NCBI RefSeq assembly: GCF_035582795.1 | Contig: NC_134367.1 | Span: 114,414,062 to 114,478,061 of the forward strand | From: Mycteria americana | Taxonomy: Eukaryota > Chordata > Aves > Ciconiiformes > Ciconiidae | Direction of reading: 5' to 3' | Length of the DNA: 64,000 bases | Part shown: piece by piece, positions 51,770 to 64,000 of the stretch | Layout of the letters: each line of letters opens with the position of its first letter | Numbering within the stretch: position 1 is the stretch's first letter | Program-made: the position numbers and the translations under genes | Notes under the pieces: generated by a model | The model's input: only the letters and a program-made list of their open reading frames with translations | Databases searched by the model: none | Told to the model about the DNA's origin: nothing

Positions 51770-51995
51770 AGGTCTGTAAAACCCTGAAGGAGGTCAGGGA
51801 ACAACCATTCACCGTTTCCTACAGTCCAGGGGTAGCCAGTGGGCGTGTGGGTAGCAAGCTTAAACCGAGCAAAAAGAAGGTCGCACCATGTGTGAGTGAG
51901 TTATGGAAGTCATTGCCCCTGATGCTGCAGAAGCTGAACGTACCTGTGTATTCAGGAAGGAGCTGTACGGGTTCCTGGAGCACCCTTGATGTCTG
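51770..51995 (+). mobile_element. ancient CR1 LINE fragment
   Basis: A run of about 225 bases follows, with many substitutions, an old amniote CR1 3' consensus: 'aggaggtcagggaac', 'ccattcaccgtttcctac', 'agcaagcttaaaccgagc', 'ttatggaagtcattgcccc', 'gctgcagaagctgaacg'. Sense strand +. Too decayed to code. Confidence 0.65.
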
Positions 51996-54361
51996 GATGC
52001 CGCTTTTGTCTCATGAACTCCTTAAACCACAAATGAACAGGAAGGTGGAAGGTTTATTGTGAAAGGCGTAGGCTTATTCCCGACTCCTTACTGCACTTTT
52101 TTCCCCAAGCATCTACCACAGCTCACCGCCAGGCAGGATGGTGGGGCACAAGGAATTTCAACCTCAGCAGGTACCACAGTCCCTGTCTCAAAACCAGGCT
52201 CGGACATTTCCAGGTAGAGCTTAGAAGAGTTACAGAGCAATTGCTGCGAGGGGATAGCAGGGTCGCATCCCCAACCCTGTCCGGAGTGGAAGAGGAAAAC
52301 CAAACGTGTGAAGCCGATCCCTCCTTGTTATAATCTTTTTCATCTGTCTGCTGAATGAATGTGATAAAAATGAAAAGCAAAATTAGTGGGAATGATAATA
52401 TTTCAATTGAGTCTAATAGTTTTGCTCACATCGGTGTGTTTACTGTTATTAAGACTTACGCATAAGTGCTTGTAACACGTCCAAGGCCACTGGAGTGCCA
52501 AGAACAGGGTCGAGCCAGATGCACGGTGGGTGTGAGCCAGCGCAGCGCCCTTGGCACCGTGGAAGGGCACAGCTCACCCCCGCTGGAAGCGGAGTGCCTC
52601 TACCCAAGCCTGTCATTAATGACTTGAGGGGCTAAAACCCTGGGCGGGGAACGTTCAGGCTGTGCTTTCACAGCCTGAGTTTCTTCCATGGTAGTTCAGG
52701 TGTTCCCGCTCTCCTCCCTTCCCTCCCAAGGGCTAGGTCTTGCTGAAGTGCTTGCCTTCCCTGCCGTGGCCCTGCTCTTCTCCTGCTTTGGGTGGTTGCC
52801 CCCTTCCTGTGCTCAGGGCGAGCTCGATCAGGGAGGCAACCTTCTGGAAAGCCCAGCCATGGACCAGATTAACAGCTGGGTCTGGCTTAAAACCCTGCTG
52901 CAGCAACAATGTGGAAAAGCCCATTTTCCATTTTCCTGAGCAGCTTTTCCAGCTGGGTTGGGTAAGCCTGGCCAGAGGCACGCTGCAGAGGCAGGGAAGC
53001 GGGGGGGATGGAGGAGGGAGGCAGGAGCGCCCAGCGGTGGTACCGCTGGGGAAAGCCTTTTTAGCTGGCAGTTGGCAGAAGGACAAGAGAGAAGGAGATT
53101 TCAGAGTTCCCCCCAACAAACGCAACCTTGACCGTCCCAGGCCCATTGCAGAGACGTCTCTCGGGGCCGGTGGGGTGTGTGTGACTGGCAGAGCAATGGT
53201 AACTCCTTGCAAGGACATGAGCTGCGTTGCTGATGCTCTCAGACAGAGAGTGAGGCAGAGGATGAGCTTGTGCTGAGGGAAACACGCTCAGGAGAGCCTC
53301 TTTCTTTGCTGGCTCTCCTGGTTGCTCTCCACGTGAGGTTTCCTCAAACAAACGTCTTGGCTGCCAATAGCTGGTTCCTGGTGTGTTATGCCCATACCTT
53401 TCTTTGATGCCCTCTTTCCTGTGCCTTGGTTCCTCCTTTGCTGGCCTGGGCGTAGCGGCACGTGTCGTCTCGTGGAGACGGGCTTGAGCACCGGTGAGGG
53501 AAGGGTGACTCACGTGAAGGAGCCTGTGAAAAGCTGAAGGCCATTTTTCCCTGGGCAAACAGCTCAGATCTGTATGGTGATCTTGGATAGTATGTCTGAA
53601 GTCAATGCTTAGGAGGCAGTTTTATCCTGGTTTCCAAAGAAAATGAAGCTTGTGCAACCTCTGTGCCTCATCCGCCCCCTCCCTCCCCTCCGTGCTCTTA
53701 CACAGGCATTTGCCAGCCTCCTTGGTAGGGCTGCATTGCAGGTCCTGTCTCAGTAAGAATTACACGTTTATTTGCCTGTTCCAGCCATTTTGACGGACGT
53801 GGAGGAGTTCTGGCTAAGCTTTGAGTAATGGGTGGTTACGCTGAGCAGGGTAGCATCCCATGAAGGGAAGGGGTGGCAGTGTCAGCTCAACCCTATATTA
53901 GCCACCTGAGAATCCACAAAACAGGGTGCTTAGTTGTGGCTTGCCTTAGCGGGTCGCCAGTAGCACTAAAGCCTAAGGAAAGCCCTGCAAAATACGGCAG
54001 GGGATGGAGATTAAGTTTGGACTGAGCCCGTTTCCAGGTTCACAGCCTGAACCACCGCCCCTCTCCCGCTCCATTTCTCCCATGTAACGTGAGGAACCAA
54101 CCTCTCTTATCAAACTGCAAACAAACAAATAATAACAACAACAACAAAATCCCAAAGGTGTTTTTTCACTAAAGCTTTCAGGGTTTTTTCCCAGCGGTTT
54201 TCGTGAGCTAGCTGTCCTTCCTTCTTTGCAGAGCCAGCTCTCCCTCCCTCCCGGGTGGGCGCGCACGTGCAGGCGTGTGCGCTCACGCGGGTGAGCTTGC
54301 ACGCAGCCAGAGCACGCCACGGCGACACGATGGCTCGGCTACCTCAACTGGAAGGAAGACC

Positions 54362-54379
54362 AAAAAAAAAAAAAAAAAA
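54362..54379 (+). repeat. poly(A) tract, A18
   Basis: Eighteen A, followed by an A/C-rich run. No retroposed body is recognisable upstream. Confidence 0.85.
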
Positions 54380-57300
54380 CCAAAACCCCAAACCCAACCT
54401 AAACCAAGTTCCCATCTGCTCTGTGAAGCCGCTGGAGGAGGTTGCTGGTGCTGCCGTTAGGAATTCGCCCCAGAGAGCCCAGCCCAGCCCAGCCCTCCCT
54501 GGGTGCTGCGAGGGGAGCTGTGCCTGGCGCCCGGCCACCCTCTCTCGCACGCTTGGCCCCGGGCCAGGAGGGTCTGGGTGCGCGGCTGGCGAGTGCGGGT
54601 GTGCGTGCGTGCGTGTGCCTGCACGCCGGCGGCCGGAGGTCTTGGGATAGATACGGAGCTGAGCACACGGGAGAGCCTACCGAGGAGGGAAGCACGCTGT
54701 GCCTGTTGTTATTAGCATTGATTTTCTTCTTATGGCAGCGCTAATAATAGCAGCAAAAAAAAAAAAATAATTGCAGTGTTGTAGGCACTTTTTTTCTCAC
54801 CATGATGCCTTTTCCACTTTGAGAAACGTAATTATCCCCCCCGCAATAGTTGCAGACCTGGTTGTGGCAGCGTAGGCATTGTCCAGGTGCAGCCGCCCGG
54901 GCCAGGCAGTAAGTGTTCCTATCATCAGATTTGCTGGGGGGGAAGTGTCTCGTTGTTGGTATTCAAAAACTTGAAAAATGCAGGGACTGAAATGGAAATG
55001 TGTTAAAGTTTTTGTGTCTTTCCTCTGTAATTAAGAGGTAGGGTTGCTGAGGGCTTCTCTGTGCGCAGAGACTAAAAAAAATAATTTAAATTAATGAAAT
55101 GTATGTATTAAAAAAGCCTTATTTTGACCCGGTATGCCTTTTATTTTCTGCCGGGCATGAATGAAGTGAAAGCCACCATAGTTCATCCCCCCAACGTTTG
55201 TACGTGGGCTTCACAAGCCTCTGACCTGCTCTCACCATCACTTCTGATGAATTCTGCTGCTCGTCCCCTGCAGACAAGCCCAGGGTCCCCGACAGATCTT
55301 CTCAGGGAGCCGGAGGGAAGTGACTCTGATCCTCCTGAAATTTTAATGATGGAGAAAAGAGAAAAGTGGGGAGGGGGAACCCTTCTTTTACTCCCTTGCG
55401 AGCAAGGGAGCAAGGAAGCTTTCCTTCCCTTTGCAGGGCAGCCTGCAAAACAGTTACTTTTGATTTTAATTTCCCCATGCACTTCCTCCTTCCAGCGGGG
55501 AGGGCAGAAACCCCGGGCAGCCGCTACTCGAGCCCTGCAGGTTTTATAGCCGGGCGATGTGTGGTTACACGTTAGCCAGCCAGCCCCAGGGCCGGCCACG
55601 CCAGCAGGTCACCTCCAGGTAAATAAACTAAGGTGTGGGCTCCGCCGCCGCCGCTCGCCCCATCGTGGCCTCGTTTCGCCCTGGCCTGTGGCCCCAGCCG
55701 CCCCGGGCTCCTTGCCCGGCATCCCTGGGACAGGGGGGAAGTGAGGAAGGGCGGTCTGGATGCTGCCTCCCCCCTCGACATCTCACCCCACTTTTCCCCC
55801 GGCACGGCTTGTCCGTGTCCTTTGTTTTGGGGTGCCGCAGTGGGTACCTGACCCAGGGAGCTGCACCCCGGCTCCCTCCTGCACGCGGTTCCCCCGAGCG
55901 GGGACGGGCGGTTGAAGTGCAGGTGGAGGCCAAAGTCTACCCGCACGGCAGCGAGGGGAGGATGTAAACCCAGCACTTTATAATTATTTTGGCGGCGATC
56001 GCACAGACCCTTGCCCGCAGACGGCAGGAGGCAGGTATTGCGGCAGCGCTGTTAGGAGTCGAGGGCAGAGACACTTAACGGGCGTGGAGTTGGTTTTTTT
56101 TTTTTGCCTGGCAAACATTGTAAAAGGCACCGGGAGATAAAAACCCTTGTGCAAAAAAAAAAAAAAACCCAACACGTTGGCGGAGTAATTCTGCAAGCAA
56201 TCACCCCGCAGCTTGCATGGCAAAGGTAACCCTGCCCCAGCGCCGGGGCCGCTGCAAGGCAGGGAGGTGTGTGGGTCTCTGACTGCCAAAGCGGGGTGAG
56301 CCCTGCGGGGTGCGGGGTGCGGCACCCCCCGGCTCCCCCCCTCCTGGGGCTCCCCCAGAAGGAGGAGGGCTTCTTGGGCTGCGGCGGGGAGCAGGGAGAG
56401 GAGGGCTAACGTCGGGGTTTGGCCTCAGCTAGGTGGTTGGGGAGGGGGCAGAGGCACCCATGGGTGCTGCAGCCGGCACCGAGCCCCCCCCAGCTGTCAA
56501 ACCGCAGCTGTAGGGAAAGGAGCCCGGCTGGAAGCGGCACCGCTGAGCTCCCTGGGCAATTTCGTAGGCAGCGGGTGCGTAAGCTGATGCTTAACTCATC
56601 CTGGGCGTGTTGGAGCACATGCTCTGCCTTAGCGCAGGTGGGACGGGCAGGGACTCTCTGGCAGCGGCACTGGGTCCCCGCTGGGAGCCAGCCCTCCCCA
56701 TGCCCCCGCCGCACCAGGACAGGGAGCAGGAAAGGTCCATCTCTAACATGGCAGCATTTGAACACGGGTTGGGGCATCCCGACCCGTCCCCTGGCCCGGC
56801 TTGGAGCAGACTTGTGCTCGGGCTGGCATCAGCAGTGCCAAGTGTGGCACGTGCTGTCCTGGCGGTCCTCCTTGTTGGTGAGGAGCTGAGAGGAGTCCAA
56901 ATGGACCTCATCTTCTCTTCGTACTGCTGCCAAAACCCCCAGGGAGCTGCACTGCAAGGGTGCTGGGCCAGGGGTGGCAGCGGCGTGACCGTCCCCAGGC
57001 ACCCAGCCCAAGACAGTTATTCCTTCCCCCAGCTCATCACTGACCCTCTATGCCCTTATCACTGCTCCGTCAGGCTATTAATCTTCCCATTCCCCCCCAA
57101 AAGGAGAGGGACGGCAGGGACAGCACCTACCGCCCAGCCAGGCCCTCTCGGAGCTTTTTGAAATGGTAAAGAAATGCATAAACCCCATACGCATACAATG
57201 GGGTTTATGGTGGCGGTCATCTGGCAGGAATGAGGAAGCCTTGGGGGCCCCAGAGGTCCCATTTGTCCTTGGGGCGGGGACAGGAGATTTTCTACCAGCC

Positions 57301-57689
57301 AGGTTTGAGCTTGGAGGGGGATGGCAGAGCTGGCAGGGCTTGCGGGAGGGGGGAAGCGCAGCCCCCCAGGCAGTGCGGCAGCTTATCGGCCTATGCCAGC
57401 TGCGGGAAACTGGGATTTTAAAGGCGTTTCCAAAGCGCTCTCGTTATTTTTAGGAACCTGGGAAGGGACTGGCTGCGTCAGACCCCAGTTGTGGCTCATC
57501 CAGCTTTTTTCCACCAGCACCAGCTGACACCCGCCTTTTCGGGGAGAGCTTTCCCAAGCGAGCTGGGCGACTGCCAGCTCCCTAAACCCCAATAAAAGAT
57601 TGTGGTCCCAGTCAGCTAACGGGACAGGCTGGCCTTGCCCAGCAGCCGGGCTTCGCACTCTTTGCTTGAACTCTCAGCCTCCGTGAGCA

Positions 57690-58037
57690 CGTGCAGCGCA
57701 TCCTGATGTGCAGCGTGTCATGACAGCAGCGTATCCCAGCAGCAGCGCATCCTGATGTGCAGCGTGTCATGACAGCAGCGCATCCCAACAGCAGCGCATC
57801 CTGATGTGCAGCGTGTCATGACAGCAGCGCATCCCAGCAGCAGCGCATCCCGATGGCAGCGCATCCTGATGTGCAGTGCATCCTGATGTGCGCTGCATCC
57901 CGACAGCGGCACATCCCAATGTGCAGCGCAGCCTGACAGCAACGCATCCCAACAGCGGCGCATCCCGACGCGTAGTGCATCCTGACAGTAGTGCATCCCG
58001 ATGGCAGCGCATCCCGACGTGCAGCGCATCCCGATGG
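57690..58037. repeat. GCAGCGCATCC minisatellite with a 49-bp higher-order unit
   Basis: The left part (about 57690-57840) repeats every 49 bases: GTGTCATGACAGCAGCG begins at 57715, 57764 and 57813. The right part is built from diverged 12-20 base units around GCAGCGCATCC(C/T)GA. Minus-strand frames through it are only repeat translations. Confidence 0.92.
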
Positions 58038-61000
58038 CAGGGAAAATGTGTCTTTTCTGGGGCGATGCCTCCCGTTTGCATGGGTCACCCCACCGAAGCA
58101 GGCACTGGCTGGGCAGCGAAATGGGAACATGGAGATGTGGTGATGCTGAGAGTCGAGTATAATGCGGGGAGGGAAAACATCTCTCTCGAGGATAAAGCCA
58201 GGGCGTGAGGTTTCGGCAGACCACCCACAGCAGCCTTCCCACTGCATTCGAACAGTAGCTGGGGTCCCCAGGGGAGACGGAATCGGGCTCAGACGGGGAA
58301 GCTGCTCGTCTTCATGGGTATCAACACCTGCTCTGGCCGGACCCGCCTGGCCAAAGCTTTCCGTGACCTCCTGCCAGAGAGAACCCAAAATCCAAACCTC
58401 CAGTCAAAAAAGATGAGTGGCTGCTGCCCCATTTCTTCTCTGTTCACACAGCCGTTGGGTTTGGTGCATAGAGAGATGTCTCTTGTGAAAACATCAGAGA
58501 AACCCTGGGGATTGAGGACCACCATCACCAGTGACTGGTTGCTGGAGGAGCTGCAGGGGCTCTGACTTGCATGGATGTGGCTTTTGGAGGTTAGAGCCCA
58601 TGTGAATTCACTAGTGTCTAATAAAGGTTGTGCACGTGATGTATTGTTAAGCACAGCAGGATCATTAAGAGGGAGTAGCTTTCTGTCCTCTATTTAGCTA
58701 CCAATTTGCAGGAAAGAAACTCCTGGGATTTCACTACCTTTGCAACCTCTGCTGCTGTATCAGGCTTGGTAGGAACGCACCAAAGTTCCCAGGGAGGAAA
58801 CGCTGGGCAGGCAGTGGGATCGCAGGAAACCAAGCAACAAAATAAAGTTAGGCAGTGCAGGCAAAGCCGGGGAAGGGGCTTCAGAGGGCCGCCAGAGACG
58901 GATGCTCACACAGTCGTGTTTGTACAGCAGAGTCTGCGAGCTCAGGGCTCGGCTGACCACCTTGTGAGAGCAGGCACCTCTCCAAGGGCGTCACCCCATC
59001 CTCCCAGAGCAGTGCTGGACCACGTGTGGGGGATGTGGTGGGCATGGGTCCTCTAGCAGCCTCTTCCCCCAAGCCTCAGGGCTGCAGGTGCCACCGAGGA
59101 GGATGCTCGGGGGATGCTGCTGGGGTCTGACAGCCAGCACGGGCTTCATGGGGGTGGCTGGGTGCCATTTCCATGGGGAGCAGGACTTGGAGGCTTGGCG
59201 GGGAGCAGCCGGGCAACCTGGGGTGATGCCGGGTGCCCCGAGGGAGCGGAGCCGCAGCGAGTGGGCGGCTGGAGAGACAGCGCCGAGCCGGCGGGGAGGA
59301 GTGGGAAGGAAGCGGAGGTATCAGTGGAGAAAGACAGGGAGACGCTGGGAGTGGCAGGGGCCGTGGGAGGCAGGGAGACGGGAGCCCGGTGAGTCAGCCT
59401 GGTGGGGTGCTTTGAAACCCAGCGGGGAAGCACAGGCAGGGCAGGTTCTGCCACAGCCTGGGGAGCCATCTTCCCCCAGCTGGCACCTTCTCCATCCCTC
59501 CTTCCCTGCTCAGCCAAGGAAAGCAGATCGCCCTTCAAACCAGGGCAGCTTCCGGAGCCGCTGCTCTCTCCTTCTGAGATAACGCTGGCGCAGAGCCACC
59601 CTGGCTCCGTCCACTGCGGTGAAGTGGTTCCTCATCTAAGCGGGAGAGCTGCCAAAACCCGGCTTGGAAGCAGAGCTTCCCGGTGGTCGGGTTTGGCCCC
59701 ATGGCTGGTGGCAGAGGGGAGGCATTGCACAGGTGCGACCAGGGCAGTAGCTTTGCTCTGGCAGCCTGTGCCACCCCCAGCAATGTTCACATCCCCCTGA
59801 CCTCTGGGGGACCGTGGGCCGGTATTCACCCAAATGTTGGCACTGGAGATGCCATGCTTTGGGTGGGAACCTGCCCTTGGAGGCAATGGCAACCCCTCTG
59901 GCAACGTACGGTGTGTGCGTGCAGGCAGCTGCCGAAACGCAGCTGAGTCACCCCATGTGCTGTAGGTGTGCAATGGGGCACGGGGCAGGGCGGAGGGGAG
60001 CATCCCCCGAGAGCACGTCAGCTCTTCACAGGCAGATGCTGAGCTGGGAGAGCAGGGGCAGACAGCCGGGTGGAAGGAAGGTTGGGGCTGGAAGCAACAT
60101 GTGCCCTGGGTGAGGGGTTCTTTTTAAAGCAGGGCGACCTTTCCTCTGTGCTCCGCTGTGGGCTTTCAAGCCCTGGTCCTCAGAGGTTCCCACGATCCTT
60201 CTGGGAAGACCCTATGGCACGCTGGACCTCCTCCAGATAATCCAAGGAGGCAGCAGGTTGGGAAATGCTGCAGAGGAGATACCCTCCCTTGTTCCCAGCT
60301 TGCCTTGGCTGCAATGGGAGCATCTTCCTTCTGCAAACCCTCTCCCTGTAACATGGCTGGGATGCGAGCCCAGGGCTCTCGGTGGCCTTGTGGCACCTGT
60401 TCCTGGTGCCAGCGCAGGCTCCATGCTCACCGTCCCACCTCATGTGGGGAAACGTGGAGCTTTTCATGGAAGGGGTGTCACACTAGGATGCCTCTTGCAG
60501 AAGGCATGTTTTGAAACTCAGCCTCTTCCCCAACTCTCCCGAAACACCTCTGGGAGCAGCGTGGGGGTTTGCCAGCCAGGGGGGTGTCAGCTGGCTGTTT
60601 GGGTGACTTGCAGCAGCCCAGATGTCTCAGCCCTGGTGTTTCAGGCATACCACAGACCCCAGAAGATGAAGGTTCCTCTTCCCAAGGGTATGAAGCTGTG
60701 GGCTCTCTTGCATGGTCAGCAAACTCAGATAAATCCCCCTGTCTGAGCTCTGCTGGGAGCCAGAGACCAAAGGCTGTGCTGTTGCATTGCCGGGATCCTT
60801 TACCAGCCAGGGCCTCATCTCTGCCCATCCCAGTTTGGCTCAAAATCGTGAGAAATCACCAGAAAAGGGGCACTGGGTGACTGCGCTCTCAGCCTCGTGG
60901 GCAGAGCATCCCGGCGCAGCCCCTGCAGGTGTACTTGCTGGTGTCCCTCCACTTCGTGCAAGGAGGGGTGATGGCTGGGGGCAAGATCCCACCAGCGGCT

Positions 61001-62336
61001 GAGCGTGAAGGTCCCTTTGCTGGACTCTGTGCTAAAGGCCCAGCTCAAAGACATTGCCATGGCATTGTCGAGGGACTGTGTCTTTCGGTGTTCAGCTCTG
61101 CCTGGCTGTACGATCAAGCCCTCGTCCCTGCCCTGGCCACATCCCTCCACTGTGCGGGCACATGCCTGCTTCTGCAGCCACACGGTGCTGATCAAGGTGA
61201 AACGTAGCCCAGGCAAGAAGAAGAAAGGGCACAGCTCCCCGGGGTCACTGGGCAGCTAAAATATTCCCTGGTCACAGATAAAATTGAGTCGCCATCCCCT
61301 GAGCAATGCACGTGTACCTTTGCCTACATCTCCTTACTGAGCATCTCTCCCTCTGCTCTGCTCTTCTCAAGCCCAGCTCCTTCCCTCGCTCCCTGCACCC
61401 AGGTCCTTGCCCCCAAGCACGCTTTCCCCCCTCCCTTCTAGGTGCTACATCAACCGGGGCGAGGCTGGCAGTGAGAGGGAGTCCTCCAGAAGGGACAAGT
61501 CTTGCACGCGGCCATCGATCCCCCCCCACCTGGGGTCGGTTGGGGAAGGGGGGGGTGCGATTGTGACAGCGACGCATGGCTGATTCATTGTTTGAGCCCA
61601 TCTCTCCCCCCAAATGATTCGAGTCAAATGAAACTCGTTTCAGTAGTGAAATCTGTAAGGGTGGGTCCCATTGTGCTTTGACCCTACAGGGCATTTTGTA
61701 CATTTAATTCGATTTACACCCAAAATGTTCATTTAACATACTGGATTTTTCTCCCACACCCAACTAACGCTGAAAATTAAACAAGATCCTACAGAAAGGT
61801 TTGTGTGCCATTATCTCGTTAGCGTTGTTATTTATTGAGTAATTACAGCGCTCGGGCTGTACGTGCAACATTGCTCCAGCGGGTGTATGGAGAAAGGTGC
61901 CGGCTGCCCGGTGACGTGTCCATGGGCTGCCTCGCCAAAGACGGCACGGCCCCAAGGATGCTGCTTCATGGTGCCGCGTGTGGCTCCTTGCAATGGTGTT
62001 GGTGGGGCCATGCTGCTCCCCAGGCTCCTGCGGGTTAAAAAATACCAAGGAATGGTATTTTTAGGAAAGGCAGCATTGCTTTCTTCTGGGCTATGGCCAA
62101 GCAACACCAAGGCTTGGTCAGCAGGCTGTATTTCCACCCACTAGCTCAAGGGGAAGGCAGCCCACCACTACTGAGATGCTCTACTTGGTGTAGGTGTTGC
62201 CTCTCCATCCAGCTCCTCTTGCCTTGCTGGAAGCTGCAGGACCTTCTCTTCACCCTGTGCCTCCGACGGTGCTGGGCATACCACAGCCCTGACCATTCGT
62301 GTCAGGGCTCCAGAGCTGATAATAATAATAATTTAG

Positions 62337-62430
62337 TTCCTGATTCAGCTGTGCGTGTAAGTGCACGTCTGACTTGGAGCACCGATTAAAGTGAAGTGTG
62401 TGCTCCAGGACCTCGCTAAATGGGAACCTC
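62337..62430. mobile_element. ancient palindromic MITE-like element
   Basis: The left arm (cctgattcagctgtgcgtg) and right arm (ttaaagtgaagtgtgtgctc, then ctcgctaaatggg) resemble, from memory, the two arms of an old amniote MITE with 'ctgattcagcaaagcactt' ends. The arms are imperfect inverted copies of each other. Confidence 0.42.
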
Positions 62431-64000
62431 AAAGCAGGATTTGAAAAAGCCAAGAAGACATTAACGTAGTCACAGCAAACTCTTGGTTCAGGAGTGTTGT
62501 GATTAATGTCATTTGCTACCTCTTTTGCCTTAAAAGACAAGGAGTGGTTAAAATAAAAGAAACCTCAAGTTGAAAGCATTGCAAAAAATCAATTAAAACC
62601 CATGTAGCTGCATTTTGACCTGGAGCAAAATCTCAGACATAACAGAGAAATTACATAGCCTTAAAGAGAAAGAAAGAAAGAGAAGGTTTTACGTGTGGTA
62701 TTGCTGAGGTATTGCCCGAAGGCGTGCTGAGATAGCTTCTCCCCCTGTACCTGCGGAGACTGTAAACTCCCCGCAGGATCAGGGGGAGCGAGGAGGTGCC
62801 CCCAGCCCTGGCCGTTGCTCCCAGGGCCTGTCCTGCGGGTGAGCGGTCAGGGCTTAAAAGCCTTCCCGGAGGACCAAGCGCTGGGTGGTGGGGTAACTCC
62901 TCTGCTGCATCAGCCTGCGGGATGAAGATGTCTGTGCTGGTGCATCACTCCGGTAGACCCTGCCGAAACGGGGTAGGGCAGGTAGGGCTGCTGCAGCTCC
63001 CAGCTGCGATTTCCTGGCTGGAAACACTGATTGCTTTGGGATGCTCAGCCTGGAGGACCTCTCCAGTGGTGCGGCACCTGATGTGGTGCTGGATTTGCTC
63101 CTCAATTCCAACACCCTCCCTGGGACTCCAGCCACTCCCACCCCCCCAGGACTCAGACCCCCTCAAGAGCTCGCACCCGTTTGGCCCTGGATCAAGTCCC
63201 CAACAGCCCCACACTGGTTGTCCTTGGCCCAAAGAGCCCAGGTGGAATAACCGGGGATGTGTGTTAAGCAGAGCTCTTTCATTTGGCTGCTGCGTTTGAA
63301 GGCATGTCCTTTCCAGAAGCTCCAGATCTGTCCCCTGAAGTTAAATCTTCATCTCGGTGAAACCAGTGGTGAAACTCCCGTCGATTCCCCCCGGCCTGTG
63401 CTTTGCTCTTTGGGAGGAAAGCGGTGACCTTAGAGAAGAGCGATGCCATTTGAAAGGCCTCTTCACGTGGGGAAACAGCTCTCGGTGCTCAGCCCCACCA
63501 GCCTGCACAACCGCTCCAGCCCGGTGCCGGCTCTGCTGCGAGGATGTGCTTGGGGAGGAAGGCACCAAGCGCGTTTCCGCTGTGTTTAACAGAAGAGCAG
63601 ATTGAACAGTAGGTGCGAGGCAGAAGGCACCCCTGAATGTTGTTAAATACCAGAGGACACGCCGCGCACGGGCTTTGCTGTGCTGCGAGACTTTTCGGTG
63701 CAGTTTTGTGGGTTTCCTTCTGTTTCTTTTGCTTCCTTCCCCCCCGCCCCGTCCTCTTCTCTTTTGTTTCATTTCCACTTCGGGAAGAGGGGGAGAGGAC
63801 GAGAGGCAAATAAAAAAAAAGTGGGGGGGAGAGAAAAGGCTGAGGCCGTGACACGTTTTTCATTTTAAATGAATGACTGAAACGGAATAAAGCCCTTTTT
63901 TTAACAGAAGAAAGGCTCGTCATTAAGAAAAATAATAACAACAACAACTTTCTCTGCCTGCTGCTGCCCGAGGACAGCTCAGCCTCTTCCCCGGCGCCCT

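Larger units (their letters stand above)
51111..64000. other. intergenic stretch right of PET117, no supported gene
   Basis: GC-rich with scattered AT-rich islands (for example 52320-52460, 54720-55130, 61560-61860, 62330-62700). I checked for OVOL2, the next gene expected from human synteny, and found neither its N-terminal MPKVFLVK nor its zinc fingers. Open frames are short, overlap on all frames and match nothing I know. Confidence 0.6.

Noticed and set aside
54362-54410. A/C-rich run that hints at a telomere-like or retroposed tail
   Set aside because: Units are irregular and no retroposed gene body precedes the A18 tract.
55124-55549. 141-residue + frame in the right intergenic part
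   Set aside because: No domain, no splice partners and an equally long frame on the opposite strand.
57816-58388. 190-residue - strand open frame rich in Cys, Arg and Ala
   Set aside because: Much of it is translation of the minisatellite.
51111-64000. OVOL2 coding exons
   Set aside because: Expected near here from human synteny, but neither the MPKVFLVK start nor C2H2 fingers are present in any frame.

Overview
The window is vertebrate nuclear DNA, almost certainly from a bird. The genes are split into short exons with GT-AG introns, and the repeats are CR1 LINEs of the avian type plus traces of much older CR1 copies and MITE-like elements. There are no operons, CRISPR arrays, tRNA or rRNA genes that I can see. 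The gene order (DZANK1, KAT14, PET117) matches human 20p11.23.

Four protein-coding genes can be built exon by exon with consistent splice phase. (1) DZANK1, + strand, 138-19320: the last 14 coding exons (about 551 residues: five zinc ribbons, a charged linker, ankyrin repeats); its 5' part lies off the left edge. (2) A survivin-family gene (BIRC5 or a BIRC5-like paralogue), - strand, 20315-21329, four exons, 142 residues, intact BIR domain; it converges on DZANK1. (3) KAT14 (CSRP2BP), - strand, 26382-44355, ten coding exons giving 782 residues, the GNAT-family subunit of the ATAC complex. (4) PET117, - strand, 44590-50413, two exons, 81 residues, a cytochrome c oxidase assembly factor; its stop codon is only 234 bases upstream of the KAT14 start codon.

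Layout: 1-19.3 kb is AT-rich DZANK1 with large introns, one internally deleted CR1 and homopolymer tracts on both sides of one exon. 19.3-20.3 kb is the convergent 3' region and holds a 22-bp perfect palindrome. 20.8-21.5 kb is the survivin CpG island. 21.5-26.4 kb is intergenic plus the probable KAT14 3' UTR, with a 111-bp near-identical direct repeat spaced 3.96 kb apart. 26.4-44.4 kb is KAT14. 44.7-50.3 kb is the PET117 intron with an AT-rich, motif-dense block that looks like a conserved regulatory element. 49.4-51.1 kb is the PET117 CpG island. 51.2-64 kb is GC-rich intergenic DNA with no gene I can support; it holds an old CR1 piece, a 49-bp minisatellite, a MITE-like palindrome and several AT-rich islands. 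From human synteny OVOL2 would be expected beyond the right edge, so this stretch is probably the divergent PET117-OVOL2 spacer.

The genes do not form one pathway (cilia-linked scaffold, mitosis, chromatin acetylation, mitochondrial assembly). The most notable points are a survivin-family gene in the DZANK1-KAT14 interval (human survivin is on 17q25), the possible sharing of one promoter by PET117 and KAT14, and the duplicated KAT14 3'-UTR segment beside the survivin promoter.
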